Origin: Arthrobacter alpinus
GTDB lineage: Bacteria > Actinomycetota > Actinomycetes > Actinomycetales > Micrococcaceae
Direction: 5' to 3'
Assembly: GCF_001294625.1 (NCBI RefSeq)
Contig: NZ_CP012677.1
Location: 1,674,001 to 1,738,000, forward strand
Length of the DNA stretch: 64,000 nt
The notes under the pieces were generated by a model that was not told the DNA's origin, searched no databases, and saw only the letters and a list, made by a program, of their open reading frames with translations. Made by a program: the position numbers and the translations under genes. Shown in pieces: positions 1 to 8,781 of this stretch (its first letter is position 1; each line of letters opens with the position of its first letter).

Positions 1-1324
1 GGGAGAGCAGCCAGTCGCGCAGGCGGAAGTTCACGTATTTTTCGCCGGTACCCAGTTTTTCCAGGACCTCAATGGCAGCGGGGATGCCCTCGGTTTTAGA
101 CAGGCCGTTGAGTTCGCCGGAGTTGATCAGAGTGCCGTCGCCGGTGGTGGCGATACCTGTTTCAGCAGGGTCCTGCATGCCCGTGTCCAGGACGGCACGC
201 ACCGGCAAGTTGAAGGCCTTGGCGAAGTCAAGGTCACGCTGGTCGTGGGCCGGGACGGCCATGATGGCGCCGGTGCCATAGTCGGCCAACACATAATCGG
301 CGGCCCAGACGGGCAGCTTTTCACCGGTCAGCGGGTTGATCGCGAAGCGGCCGGTGAACACGCCGGACTTGGGGCGGTCGGTGGATTGGCGTTCAATGTC
401 GCTGAGCGCCTTGACGTTCTCACGGTATTCGCTGAGGGCCTCTGCGTACTCTGCCGTGACGAGGTCAAGGGCCAGCGGGGCGTCGGCTGCGACAACAAAG
501 AACGTGGCCCCGTAGAGGGTATCCGGGCGGGTGGTGAAGACCGTCAGATCCTGGGCAGGCTTCCCCTCCCCCGCAGCCTTAATGGCGAACGTGACGTGGG
601 CACCCTCCGAGCGGCCGATCCAGTTCTTCTGCATGGCCAGGACACGGTCGGGCCAGTGGCCCTTCAGCGAGTCCATGTCATCGAGGAGGCGGTCGGCGTA
701 GTCGGTGATCTTGAAGTACCACTGGTTCAGTGATTTCTTGGTAACTATGGTGCCGCAACGCTCACAAGCTCCGTTGACAACCTGCTCGTTGGCCAACACC
801 GTCTGGTCCTTGGGGCACCAGTTGACGGGGGAATTCTTGCGGTAGGCCAGCCCGCGCTCATAAAAGCGCTTGAACAGCCACTGCGTCCACCGGTAGTACT
901 CCGGGTCGGAGGTTTGCAGGCGGCGCGACCAGTCCACGGAGATGGCGTAGCGTTTGAACGACTCCGCCTGCGTGTCAATGTTCGCGTACGTCCACTCACT
1001 CGGGTGCGCGTTGCGCTTGATGGCGGCGTTCTCGGCCGGCAGGCCAAAAGAGTCCCAGCCGATCGGGTGTAGGACGTCATAGCCGAGCTGGCGCCAGTAT
1101 CTTGAGACGACATCCCCCATGGCAAATGCCTCGGCGTGGCCCATGTGCAGGTCGCCCGAAGGGTACGGAAACATGTCCAAGACGTAGCGGCGTTCTTTTG
1201 AGCCGTCGTCAAGGGGCGTAAAGACTTTTAGCTCGTCCCAGATGGCCGGCCATTTCGCTTCCATGGCGGCGAAACTGTAGACGCCCTCTTCGCTGTTTTC
1301 TTCAGTCTGGGACTGCACGCTCAC
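1..1324 (-). CDS. leuS: leucine--tRNA ligase, N-terminal part (3' end cut by window edge)
   Basis: Charges tRNA-Leu with leucine in the cytoplasm. About 441 residues are visible. The class I HIGH-type signature reads [10 protein letters not shown] near residue 45, and the CP1 editing domain shows [12 protein letters not shown] and [15 protein letters not shown], which identify a bacterial-type LeuRS. The KMSKS loop and anticodon domain lie outside the window. The start is GTG at 1324 (V-S-V-Q-S-Q); a second GTG two codons inside is possible. A leader with a transcription terminator and a Leu-codon peptide lies 56-130 bases upstream and probably sets expression. The family assignment is secure; the exact start is less so. 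Confidence 0.95.
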   Translation of the reverse strand, partial: MSVQSQTEENSEEGVYSFAAMEAKWPAIWDELKVFTPLDDGSKERRYVLDMFPYPSGDLHMGHAEAFAMGDVVSRYWRQLGYDVLHPIGWDSFGLPAENAAIKRNAHPSEWTYANIDTQAESFKRYAISVDWSRRLQTSDPEYYRWTQWLFKRFYERGLAYRKNSPVNWCPKDQTVLANEQVVNGACERCGTIVTKKSLNQWYFKITDYADRLLDDMDSLKGHWPDRVLAMQKNWIGRSEGAHVTFAIKAAGEGKPAQDLTVFTTRPDTLYGATFFVVAADAPLALDLVTAEYAEALSEYRENVKALSDIERQSTDRPKSGVFTGRFAINPLTGEKLPVWAADYVLADYGTGAIMAVPAHDQRDLDFAKAFNLPVRAVLDTGMQDPAETGIATTGDGTLINSGELNGLSKTEGIPAAIEVLEKLGTGEKYVNFRLRDWLLS

Positions 1325-1380
1325 GTACCCTGCCTTTTCAATCATCATTGGCTTCTTGCGCCTTCTTGTTCCTTACACAC

Positions 1381-1406
1381 AAAAGCCCCTCGACATGGCA
1401 AGGGGC
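1381..1406 (-). terminator. intrinsic terminator in the leuS leader (attenuator)
   Basis: Read on the minus strand, GCCCCTTG and CGAGGGGC pair (8 bp with one G-U) around the loop CCATGT and are followed directly by TTTT. The hairpin lies between the leader peptide and leuS, about 56 bases before the leuS GTG, so it would end transcription before the gene. That position is typical of an attenuator rather than of a downstream terminator. Confidence 0.7.
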
Positions 1407-1409
1407 GCA

Positions 1410-1429
1410 CCGCATCTTATGGGATGCGG
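1410..1429 (-). promoter_or_regulatory. leader hairpin between the Leu peptide and the leuS terminator
   Basis: CCGCATC and GATGCGG pair perfectly over 7 bp with a 6-base loop. The hairpin abuts the TAG stop of the putative leader peptide and precedes the terminator by 3 bases. In ribosome-mediated attenuators a hairpin here is melted by a ribosome stalled on the control codons. I see only a weak alternative pairing of its 3' arm with the terminator loop, so the antiterminator is inferred. Confidence 0.5.
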
Positions 1430-1456
1430 CTAGATAAGGAGAAGGTTTGTATGCAC
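1430..1456 (-). CDS. putative leuS leader peptide (8 residues, three adjacent Leu codons)
   Basis: A nine-codon reading frame GTG CAT ACA AAC CTT CTC CTT ATC TAG encodes (M/V)HTNLLLI. The three consecutive Leu codons, a stop abutting a hairpin, and a terminator before leuS are the layout of a leucine-sensing leader peptide. No good Shine-Dalgarno is visible. A TAAAGT box ends 6 bases before the GTG, so the transcript may be leaderless. Start and function are inferred; the short length makes chance possible. Confidence 0.45.
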   Translation of the reverse strand: MHTNLLLI

Positions 1457-1483
1457 CCTATTACTTTAGCGCATATACAAACC
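1444..1483. repeat. inverted repeat at the leuS leader promoter
   Basis: GGTTTGTA (1444-1451) and TACAAACC (1476-1483) are perfect inverted arms. The match extends as GGTTTGTATGC against GCATATACAAACC with two extra bases. The repeat brackets the leader start codon and the putative -10 TAAAGT, so it may be an operator or, if transcription begins further upstream, an RNA stem hiding the leader start. Confidence 0.4.
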
Positions 1484-1590
1484 CGGCCTTCAGCCGTTCA
1501 TCGCCTCCGGCGCCGGGCACTCCTTGGAGCTGCTGGTGCCTGCTCGGCTTCAGCGCACCAAATGTTCCAATCCGTGCGCAGGAACAAAGT

Positions 1591-1633
1591 GCGACGACGG
1601 GACCCCCACCTACGTGGGGCCCCGCCGTCGCGC
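1591..1633 (-). terminator. terminator of the glp operon
   Basis: A long GC-rich hairpin pairs GCGACGACGGG and CCCCCAC with GTGGGG and CCCGCCGTCGC around the loop CTAC. It lies about 40 bases after the glpK stop. On the minus strand it is followed by ACTTTGTTCC, and on the plus strand by TTTTG, so it may act in both directions and isolate the glp operon from the leuS leader. Confidence 0.75.
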
Positions 1634-1670
1634 TTTTGTCGCCACTACGGCCTGCCGGGGGTTGCAGGTG

Positions 1671-3185
1671 TTAGAGGACGTCCTCGTCAACCCAGTCCAT
1701 GGACTTGGTGACGGCCTTCTTCCACAGGCGCATCTGGCGGTCGCGCTCTGCCGGGTCCATGTTCGGGATCCAGCGCTTGTCCTCAGACCAGTTGGAGGAC
1801 AGCTCGCCAAGGTCCTTCCAGAAGCCCACGGCCAGCCCTGCTGCGTAGGCCGCACCCAGGGCAGTGGTCTCGGTGACCTTAGGCCGGATGACCGGCACGC
1901 CCAGGATGTCGGCCTGGAACTGCATGAGCGCATCGTTGGCGACCATGCCGCCGTCGACCTTCAGCTCGGTCAAATCCACTCCCGAGTCGGCGTTGACGGC
2001 GTCAAGGACCTCGCGAGTCTGGAAGGCGGTGGCCTCCAGCGCTGCGCGTGCAATGTGGTTCTTGTTAACAAAGCGGGTCAGGCCCACGATGGCGCCGCGG
2101 GCGTCGGCACGCCAGTACGGTGCAAACAAGCCCGAGAACGCCGGGACAATGTAGACCCCGCCGTTGTTCTCCACGGCGGCGGCAAGCTCCTCCACCTCAG
2201 GGGCGGACTTGATCATGCCGATGTTATCGCGCAGCCACTGGATCAAGGAGCCGGTGACGGCGATGGAACCTTCCAACGCGTAATGCGGCTTGGCGTCGCC
2301 GAGCTTGTAACCGAGCGTGGTGAGCAGGCCGTTCTTCGAGTGGACGATCTCCTCGCCGGTGTTGAAGATCAGGAAGCAACCCGTCCCGTAGGTGTTCTTG
2401 GCCTCGCCCTGCTTGAACGCGGCCTGGCCAAACGTTGCCGCCTGCTGGTCGCCCAGAATGCCGGCGACAGGGGTTTCGCGCAGCAGCTGGCTGCCGTGCA
2501 CGTGACCGTAGACCTCGGAGGAGGACTTGATGGCGGGCATCATGGACTTCGGGACGCCGAAGGTGGCCAGGATCTCCTCATCCCACTGGAGGGTTTCCAG
2601 ATCCATGAACAAGGTACGGGAGGCGTTGGTGACGTCGGTGATGTGCACACCGCCGTCGGGCCCTCCGGTCAGGTTCCAGGTGATCCAGCTGTCCGTGTTG
2701 CCAAAGAGCAGGTCCCCCGCCTCGGCGCGGGCACGGGCGCCCTCGACGTTATCCAGGATCCACTTGATCTTGGTGCCGGAGAAGTAGGTGGCCAGGGGCA
2801 GGCCCACCTTTTGCTTGAAGCGTTCCACGCCACCGTCGGCGGCAAGTTCATCGACGATGTCCTGCGTACGGGTGTCCTGCCAGACGATGGCGTTGTAGAC
2901 GGGGACGCCGGTGTTCTTGTCCCAGACGACGGCGGTTTCGCGTTGGTTGGTGATGCCCACGCCGACGATGTCGTGGCGTGTGAGGTTGGCCTGGGCCAGG
3001 GCCGTTCCAATCACCTCACGGGTGTTGTTCCAGATCTCGACGGCGTTGTGCTCCACCCAACCGGCCTTGGGGAAAATCTGCTCGTGCTCGAGCTGGCCGG
3101 TGGAGACGATGTTGCCGTCATGGTCAAACACAATGGCACGGCTGCTGGTGGTTCCCTGATCAATAGCAATTACATACTGAGACAT
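1671..3185 (-). CDS. glpK: glycerol kinase
   Basis: Phosphorylates glycerol to sn-glycerol 3-phosphate with ATP, trapping glycerol after facilitator entry. At 504 residues it has the normal GlpK length. The N-terminus shows [15 protein letters not shown] (FGGY phosphate 1 motif), and the protein carries the typical glycerol-kinase segments QTAFQ-like [10 protein letters not shown] and [20 protein letters not shown] near the C-terminal ATPase half. ATG at 3185 is preceded by AAAGGAAAC. It is the last gene of glpD-glpF-glpK, 50 bases after glpF, and is followed by a strong terminator. Identity is not in doubt. Confidence 0.97.
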   Translation of the reverse strand: MSQYVIAIDQGTTSSRAIVFDHDGNIVSTGQLEHEQIFPKAGWVEHNAVEIWNNTREVIGTALAQANLTRHDIVGVGITNQRETAVVWDKNTGVPVYNAIVWQDTRTQDIVDELAADGGVERFKQKVGLPLATYFSGTKIKWILDNVEGARARAEAGDLLFGNTDSWITWNLTGGPDGGVHITDVTNASRTLFMDLETLQWDEEILATFGVPKSMMPAIKSSSEVYGHVHGSQLLRETPVAGILGDQQAATFGQAAFKQGEAKNTYGTGCFLIFNTGEEIVHSKNGLLTTLGYKLGDAKPHYALEGSIAVTGSLIQWLRDNIGMIKSAPEVEELAAAVENNGGVYIVPAFSGLFAPYWRADARGAIVGLTRFVNKNHIARAALEATAFQTREVLDAVNADSGVDLTELKVDGGMVANDALMQFQADILGVPVIRPKVTETTALGAAYAAGLAVGFWKDLGELSSNWSEDKRWIPNMDPAERDRQMRLWKKAVTKSMDWVDEDVL

Positions 3186-3235
3186 CTTTGTTTCCTTTGC
3201 TCGTTATTCACATTAAGAACAAGATCGTTAGAGGA

Positions 3236-3976
3236 TCAGGCGACTACCAGGGGCAGCCACTGGGCTGCCGCACCACCCAGAGCACCACCGAGCAACGGTC
3301 CCACGATGGGAACCCAGGAGTAGCTCCAGTCACTGGAACCCTTGCCCTTGATGGGCAACAGTGCGTGCGCAATACGCGGGCCCAAGTCACGGGCCGGGTT
3401 GATGGCGTAACCTGTGGGCCCACCGAGGGAGGCGCCGATGGCAACAACTAGCAAAGCTACCGGTAGCGGCCCAAGCCCTGTCACGCCGCCACCGAAGTGG
3501 AGGATCACAAACACCAGAACAAAGGTGCCGATGACTTCCGTGACCACATTCCAACCGTAGCTGCGGATGGCGGGACCAGTCGAGAACACGCCCAGCTTGG
3601 TTGCGGCGTCGGGCTCATTGTCGAAGTGCTGCTTGTAGGCAAGCCAGCACACCACGGCACCAAGGAAGGCACCGAGCAGTTCCCCACCAAAGTAGGTCAT
3701 GGTGGAAGCGAACGACACGGCCACATCCGGGGCGTACTCTGCCTTGCCGTTGGCCAGCAGGCCGACGGTGACTGCAGGGTTAAGGTGTGCGCCGGACTTG
3801 GCTGCCACAAAAACACCAGCCATAACGGCCAAACCCCAACCCCAGTTGACGAGGAGGAACCCGCCGGAATTACCCTTTGTGCCCTTCAACGCAACGTTGG
3901 CCACAACACCACAACCCAGCAGGGTGAGCATCATGGTTCCCATCACTTCGGACAGGAACACTATTCCAAGAGACAT
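3236..3976 (-). CDS. glpF: glycerol uptake facilitator (aquaglyceroporin)
   Basis: Membrane channel of the MIP family that lets glycerol diffuse into the cell. The 246-residue protein has about six hydrophobic segments and both selectivity-filter half-helices: NPA at residues 66-68 and NPARD at 193-197. The Asp after the second NPA box is typical of glycerol-conducting GlpF rather than strict water channels. ATG at 3976 follows AGGAG at good spacing. Located between glpD and glpK, so import, phosphorylation and oxidation of glycerol are encoded together. Confidence 0.95.
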   Translation of the reverse strand: MSLGIVFLSEVMGTMMLTLLGCGVVANVALKGTKGNSGGFLLVNWGWGLAVMAGVFVAAKSGAHLNPAVTVGLLANGKAEYAPDVAVSFASTMTYFGGELLGAFLGAVVCWLAYKQHFDNEPDAATKLGVFSTGPAIRSYGWNVVTEVIGTFVLVFVILHFGGGVTGLGPLPVALLVVAIGASLGGPTGYAINPARDLGPRIAHALLPIKGKGSSDWSYSWVPIVGPLLGGALGGAAAQWLPLVVA

Positions 3977-4008
3977 CTTTGACTCCTATTATTTTCTTCA
4001 TAAGGGAA

Positions 4009-4030
4009 AGCGGACTACGAGTGATCCGCT
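4009..4030 (-). terminator. small hairpin between glpD and glpF
   Basis: AGCGGA and TCCGCT form a 6-bp stem around a 10-base loop in the 83-base glpD-glpF gap. On the minus strand it is followed by TTCCCTT, a poor U-tract. It could act as a weak partial terminator or mRNA processing/stability element that sets glpF-glpK levels relative to glpD; this is inference. Confidence 0.3.
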
Positions 4031-4059
4031 GTTCTTGAGTCCCACCTGCCACAGGGGCT

Positions 4060-5883
4060 TCAGGCGATCAAGCTTTGCACCTGGACTCCGTGGAAACGGG
4101 CCAGAATATTTTGGGTGTGGCTGATTTCTTCCGCAATCTTGGCGGCTGACCAGCCCAACGGCTGCGCCAGCGCTGCGGCAGTTTCAGCCAACAGTTCACT
4201 GGTGACAAGTCCTCGGAAGGCCAGAGAAGTACGCCGGATCAGGACGTCGATGAGGTGCCCGATCTGCTCGTTCTCCACCATGAAGGCGACCTCGCGCTTG
4301 CTCAGCTCGTGCGTGGAGTCGAAGGTTTCGTCCTCGCCAGCGGCCAAGTAGGCCAGGACGGTCTCGGCACGGGTGCCGTACCGGGTCAGCAGCACCCCGG
4401 CACGGGCGGCGTCGATGTGCTCACTGACGTGGGCGGCGATCCATGCCTCGACACCGGCCCCGTCGACTGGGAAGTTGGCACCGCCACCGATGGGGAGCTT
4501 CGCCGTCGACGTCTTCCGTTCAACACCCAGGATGGCCAGGACGTCGTTGCTCATGTGTTCAGCTAGGGCCCGGAAGGTGGTCCACTTACCACCGACCAGG
4601 CTGAGCACGGGAACCGTGGCCCCAGCAATGATGCGGTCGGCTCGCTCAATCCGGTAATCGCGGGAGACGAAGCCGGGAGCGGTTTCGTCGTGGCGCGGCA
4701 GCGGGCGCACGCCCGAAAAGCTGTACACAATCTCGTCGCGGGTCACCACGATGTTCGGGAAGACATGGCCCACGAGGTCAAAGAAGTAGTCGATCTCGGC
4801 GTCGGTGCAGACCGCGTCCTGGCTCATGTCGGCGTCAATGTCGGTGGTACCCACCAGGACCCTGTCACCCATGGGGTAGATCAGGACTATGCGCCCGTCC
4901 GTGTGCTCGAAGAAGATCTCCCGGCCCCTGCAGGCGGCGAGCAGTTCGGGGTGGTCAAGGACGATGTGGGAGCCCTTGGTGCCACCCATGAACTTTGTCA
5001 GCGCACCCATGGCGGTGTTGGTTTCATCGACCCACGCCCCGGTGGTGTTAACGATGACGTCGGCGGTGAAGGTGAACGACTCGCCAGTGAGCTGGTCGGT
5101 GAGTACGACGCCGTCGTCTTGAATGGAGGTCACGGACAGGTAGTTGGTGGCACGGGCGTTGGCGGTCCCGTCCACCAGACCGGCCTTCTCCCCATCTTGG
5201 AGTACGTCCAAGGTCAGCCGCTCGGGGTTGTGCACCGAGGCATCGTAGTAGGTGGCGGCGTACTTGATGCCGGGGTTGATGTCCGGGAGTTCTGCCAGAG
5301 CCTTGGCCCGGCCCTTGAACTCGTGTCGGGGAACGGAGCCGCCGTCGCGGGAGAAGGAGTCGTACATGGTCAGGCCGGCCTTGATCAGGAACGCGCCGCG
5401 CTCCTGCGGCTTGCCCTGCTTGTGCGTGAGGAAACGCACCGGGGCGGCCAGAATACCGGAGAAGGTGCTGAAAATCGGGATGGTGGTCTGCAGCGGCTTG
5501 ACATAGTGCGGGGCAATTTTCAGGAGTCGGTTGCGTTCGACCACCGATTCCTTCACCAGCCGGAATTCACCGTTTTCCAAGTATCGGATGCCACCGTGGA
5601 TCATATGGGAGGAGGCTCCGGAGGCGCCTTGGCAGTAGTCGCCACGTTCCACTAGGGCCACGTCAACACCCTGCAGGGCAAGGTCCCGGAACGTTCCGAC
5701 GCCGTTGATGCCGCCACCGATGATCAGAACCTTGGCATGCGGGCGCTCACGCAGGGCCTGCACTTGGGGACGCACAGCCTCCTGAAAATCGGTAGCATCT
5801 GTGTTCTTGCCGGCATTACCAAGAGTTCTCAACTTGACCTCATTCGAGTCCTGCTGCTTTGCGCTTTTGGCGCCTGTTCCCAT
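4060..5883 (-). CDS. glpD: glycerol-3-phosphate dehydrogenase (FAD-dependent)
   Basis: Oxidises sn-glycerol 3-phosphate to dihydroxyacetone phosphate at the membrane, passing electrons to quinone. The 607-residue protein carries the FAD-binding Rossmann motif GGGINGVG at residues 56-63, the GlpD segments SSHMIHGGIRYLE and VGTTDIDAD, and a C-terminal DAO_C-like domain. ATG at 5883 has no clear Shine-Dalgarno and gives a hydrophilic extension of about 45 residues before the FAD fold, so translation may be leaderless or may start further in. Divergent from a SorC-type regulator and first in the glp operon. Confidence 0.95.
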   Translation of the reverse strand: MGTGAKSAKQQDSNEVKLRTLGNAGKNTDATDFQEAVRPQVQALRERPHAKVLIIGGGINGVGTFRDLALQGVDVALVERGDYCQGASGASSHMIHGGIRYLENGEFRLVKESVVERNRLLKIAPHYVKPLQTTIPIFSTFSGILAAPVRFLTHKQGKPQERGAFLIKAGLTMYDSFSRDGGSVPRHEFKGRAKALAELPDINPGIKYAATYYDASVHNPERLTLDVLQDGEKAGLVDGTANARATNYLSVTSIQDDGVVLTDQLTGESFTFTADVIVNTTGAWVDETNTAMGALTKFMGGTKGSHIVLDHPELLAACRGREIFFEHTDGRIVLIYPMGDRVLVGTTDIDADMSQDAVCTDAEIDYFFDLVGHVFPNIVVTRDEIVYSFSGVRPLPRHDETAPGFVSRDYRIERADRIIAGATVPVLSLVGGKWTTFRALAEHMSNDVLAILGVERKTSTAKLPIGGGANFPVDGAGVEAWIAAHVSEHIDAARAGVLLTRYGTRAETVLAYLAAGEDETFDSTHELSKREVAFMVENEQIGHLIDVLIRRTSLAFRGLVTSELLAETAAALAQPLGWSAAKIAEEISHTQNILARFHGVQVQSLIA

Positions 5884-5951
5884 TATTGTTTGAACATACG
5901 GAAAATATAGTCAACACCCTTGCACAAACGTGCAGAAAGGCCTGATTTCTG
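5884..5951. promoter_or_regulatory. divergent glpD / regulator promoter region with inverted repeats
   Basis: This 68-base gap must contain both promoters. It holds TGCAC-AAAC-GTGCA (5921-5934) and TGTT-TG-AACA (5887-5896), two small inverted repeats, and on the glpD strand a TTGACT that fits a -35 box. SorC-type regulators bind palindromes close to their own gene, so these are operator candidates. No clear -10 could be fixed for either direction. Confidence 0.45.
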
Positions 5952-6962
5952 TTGCCCACTAAGCGAACAAAGCAGTCGGACGCTCTCCGTGCTGCACAAA
6001 TGTACTATTTACAGGATCAGACCATGGACGCCATTGCCCGCGAACTGCGGACCTCCCGTTCAACGGTTTCTCGGCTCCTTTCAGCCGCCAGGGATAGCGG
6101 GCTTGTGCAGATCCAGATCAAGACACCCTCTGACAGGGCGCCCGAACTGGAACGGGCCATTCGCAGGCGCTACAAGGTGGAGGTCCATGTAGTCCCCGTG
6201 GCTGACACTTTGAACGAGGTGGACGTTTTGGACCGTGTGAGCATGCAGGCGGCCCGGACCATCACCCCCCTTGTCGATTCCAATGCCGTCATCGGTGTGG
6301 CCTGGGGTTCCACCCTCAGCGCCGTCAGCCGGCATCTGACCCGCAAGACCACCCACGGCAGCACCATCGTCCAGCTCAACGGGGCAGGTAACACGCAAAC
6401 CAGCGGCATCACATACGCCTCCGAGATCATTCGCCGCTTCGGCACCGCCTATGGGGCCAAGGTGGAGCAGTTCCCGGTGCCTGCGTTTTTCGACAACGCC
6501 GAAACCAAGCGCATGATGTGGGAGGAGCGCAGTGTCCGGCGTATCCTTGACCTCCAGCAACGGGCCACCATCGCCATCTTCGGGGTGGGCTCCATGGACG
6601 CCGACGTGCCCAGCCATGTCTACGTTGGCGGGTATCTTGACTCCACCGACATCGACGAGCTCGAGGCCAGCGGGGTGGCCGGCGATGTGGCCACAGTATT
6701 TTTCCGTGATGACGGCAGTGACAAGGGGATCGTGCTCAACGACCGCTCCAGCGGACCCAAACTAGAGGACCTGCGCAAGATCCGTCGTCGTATCTGCGTG
6801 GTCTCCGGTGCCCGCAAGATCAAGGGACTCCGTGGGGCGCTGGCGGCCGGACTAGCCACCGACCTAATCCTGGATGAAAGCACCGCCCGGGAGCTGGTGG
6901 AGCAGGAAAGCGCCTCCAGCGATCCAATCCTCGGCTTCCTCAACAGTCTGGACGGCCTCTAG
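5952..6962 (+). CDS. SorC-family sugar-binding transcriptional regulator, probable glp regulator
   Basis: A 336-residue protein with an N-terminal helix-turn-helix (MDAIARELRTSRSTVSRLLSAA, roughly residues 24-45) and a C-terminal SorC effector domain of the type that binds phosphorylated sugars (GVAWGSTLSAVSRHL, IAIFGVGSMD, GLRGALAAGLATDLILDE). The start is TTG at 5952; AGAAAGG lies 11-12 bases upstream and the HTH would be short from any later start. It is divergent from glpD-glpF-glpK, which suggests it controls glycerol catabolism and responds to a phosphorylated intermediate such as glycerol 3-phosphate. Target and effector are inferred from position. Confidence 0.85.
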   Translation: MPTKRTKQSDALRAAQMYYLQDQTMDAIARELRTSRSTVSRLLSAARDSGLVQIQIKTPSDRAPELERAIRRRYKVEVHVVPVADTLNEVDVLDRVSMQAARTITPLVDSNAVIGVAWGSTLSAVSRHLTRKTTHGSTIVQLNGAGNTQTSGITYASEIIRRFGTAYGAKVEQFPVPAFFDNAETKRMMWEERSVRRILDLQQRATIAIFGVGSMDADVPSHVYVGGYLDSTDIDELEASGVAGDVATVFFRDDGSDKGIVLNDRSSGPKLEDLRKIRRRICVVSGARKIKGLRGALAAGLATDLILDESTARELVEQESASSDPILGFLNSLDGL

Positions 6963-6996
6963 CAATGGGCCACCGCCGCCTGGCTCGTCTAGAGTC

Positions 6997-7836
6997 ATGA
7001 GTATGCATTTTGCACCTAAAGTCACACTTAACAACGGCGTCCTCATCGACACCCTCGGCTACGGGGTCTACAAGGTCCCTGCACAGGACTGCGCGGACCT
7101 CGTCGCTACTGCGCTCGACGCCGGCTACCGGAGTGTGGACACTGCCGCACTTTACGGCAACGAGGAGGGCGTGGGCCAGGCAGTTCGCGCCGCCGTAGCC
7201 GCCGGCACGCCACGAGAAGACCTCTTCGTAACCTCCAAGGTGTGGAACGACCGGCACGGTTACGAATCCACGCTGGCGGCCTTCGATGAATCCATGGAGC
7301 GGCTGAGACTGGACTACCTGGACCTGTTCTTGATCCACTGGCCGTGCCCCGATCAGGGACTGTTCATCCCCACGTATAAAGCTCTGGAAACGTTATACGC
7401 GCAAGGCCGGGTGCGTGCCATCGGGGTGAGCAACTTTGAGCCGGAGCACCTCCACCAGCTCCTGGATGCCTGCGATGTGGTGCCTGCCGTGAACCAGATT
7501 GAACTCCACCCGTGGTTGCAACAACGCCAGCTGCGCGCCCTCCACGCCGAACTCGGCATCGCCACCCAGGCCTGGAGCCCGCTGGCCCGCGGTGGCTTGC
7601 TGGATGACCCCGGCCTGGCTCTCATGTCCGCCACCCACGAGAGGTCCGTGGCCCAAATTGTCCTGCGCTGGCACATCCAGTCAGGACACCTGGCCATTCC
7701 CAAGGCCAGCTCGGCGGCGCGCATCAGTGAGAATCTGCGGGTTTTTGATTTCGCCCTGAGCACGGCCGAGATGGACACCATCGCGGCCATGGATCGCGGC
7801 CAGCGCGCCGGTTCCAATCCCAACCAGGTCAACTAG
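6997..7836 (+). CDS. aldo/keto reductase (AKR5 / 2,5-diketo-D-gluconate reductase type)
   Basis: NAD(P)H-dependent carbonyl reductase of the AKR superfamily. From ATG at 6997 the protein is 279 residues, the usual length; a longer frame would run into the upstream regulator gene. The catalytic tetrad is visible as D48 and Y53 in GYRSVDTAALYGNE, K81 in TSKVW and H114 in LIHWP. The coenzyme phosphate site AIPKASS is present near the C-terminus. It lies 34 bases after the SorC gene and 9 bases before a hydrolase, so the plus-strand genes may be co-transcribed. Physiological substrate unknown. Confidence 0.93.
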   Translation: MSMHFAPKVTLNNGVLIDTLGYGVYKVPAQDCADLVATALDAGYRSVDTAALYGNEEGVGQAVRAAVAAGTPREDLFVTSKVWNDRHGYESTLAAFDESMERLRLDYLDLFLIHWPCPDQGLFIPTYKALETLYAQGRVRAIGVSNFEPEHLHQLLDACDVVPAVNQIELHPWLQQRQLRALHAELGIATQAWSPLARGGLLDDPGLALMSATHERSVAQIVLRWHIQSGHLAIPKASSAARISENLRVFDFALSTAEMDTIAAMDRGQRAGSNPNQVN

Positions 7837-7845
7837 GTTTATGCG

Positions 7846-8781
7846 ATGAAGGCAACCGTAAAGAAACGTTCGACGCCGGAGAGCGCACCCATCGTTGTGG
7901 ACCTTGCGGGCAGGGAGTCCGCCCACACCGTTGAGGTTCTGTGCACGCCAGTCCACTATTGGGACTATCAGCCGCTGAAACGCTCTGCCGCCACCCGCAC
8001 CATCGTCATGGTCCACGGCTTCCGTGGCGACCACCACGGCCTGGAGCGGGTGGTGGAGCTCCTGCCCGACTACCGCGTTCTCATGCCCGATCTGCCCGGC
8101 TTCGGCTTGTCCCCCGCCTTCGCGAACACGGCGCATTCCATTTCCGGCTATGTCGAATTCTTGGATGCCTTCCTGCAGGCCCTGGGCCTGGGGTCCGACA
8201 CTGTGTTGCTGGGGCATTCCTTTGGCTCCATCGTCGCCAGCCATTTTGCGGCGGCCCATCCGAGCAGGGCGTATCCCTTGATCCTGGTGAATCCGATTGC
8301 CGCGCCGGCGCTGGAGGGCCCCAAGGGGGTCATGACCAAGCTGGCAGTGTTCTACTACTGGGCGTCGGCAAAACTGCCCTCCCGCCTGGGCAATGCTTTG
8401 CTGCGCAGCAAACTGATCGTCCGTGTCATGAGCGTGACGATGGCCAAGACCAGCGACCCGCAGCTCCTAGCTTTCATCCACGCCCAGCACCACGCCTACT
8501 TCAGCGGATTCGCCAATCGGGACATGTTGCTGGAGTCCTTCCAGGCCTCGGTCAGCGGCACGGTGCGCCAGGTGGCCAGCCAGCTGACACTGCCAACACT
8601 GCTCATTGCCGGTGACGAGGATGAAATTGCCACACTCCCCACCCAGCATAAACTCTTGGAGCTCCTGCCCGACGCGGAACTTGTGGCCATTGCCGGCGTC
8701 GGCCATTTGATCCACTACGAAACGCCAGCACCCGCAGCCGCCGCGATCATCGACTTCCTGGAAAGGCACCCAGCCCCGTGA
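7846..8781 (+). CDS. alpha/beta hydrolase
   Basis: Serine hydrolase of the alpha/beta fold, 311 residues. The oxyanion-hole region MVHGFRGDHHG lies near residue 55, the nucleophile elbow GHSFGS places Ser at about 125, an acidic residue sits in GDEDEIA near 257-259 and His in GVGHLIHYE near 287, so the triad is complete. The cap region between the nucleophile and the acid suggests a lipase, esterase or C-C bond hydrolase, but no substrate can be assigned. Its TGA overlaps the GTG start of the following glycosyltransferase (GTGA). Confidence 0.9.
   Translation: MKATVKKRSTPESAPIVVDLAGRESAHTVEVLCTPVHYWDYQPLKRSAATRTIVMVHGFRGDHHGLERVVELLPDYRVLMPDLPGFGLSPAFANTAHSISGYVEFLDAFLQALGLGSDTVLLGHSFGSIVASHFAAAHPSRAYPLILVNPIAAPALEGPKGVMTKLAVFYYWASAKLPSRLGNALLRSKLIVRVMSVTMAKTSDPQLLAFIHAQHHAYFSGFANRDMLLESFQASVSGTVRQVASQLTLPTLLIAGDEDEIATLPTQHKLLELLPDAELVAIAGVGHLIHYETPAPAAAAIIDFLERHPAP

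Noticed and set aside
1381..1500. T-box riboswitch ahead of leuS
   Set aside because: The T-box AGGGUGGNACCGCG element is missing; only AGGGUGC is present, and the Leu-codon peptide explains the layout better.
1524..3323. 599-residue plus-strand open frame antisense to glpK
   Set aside because: It mirrors glpK codon structure in a GC-rich gene, has no ribosome site or family motif, and runs through the glp terminator region.
4690..5655. 321-residue plus-strand frame antisense to glpD
   Set aside because: Shadow of a strong gene with no signature of its own.
6874..6996. Longer start for the aldo/keto reductase
   Set aside because: It would overlap the regulator by about 30 codons and add residues absent from AKR proteins; the ATG at 6997 fits the family length.
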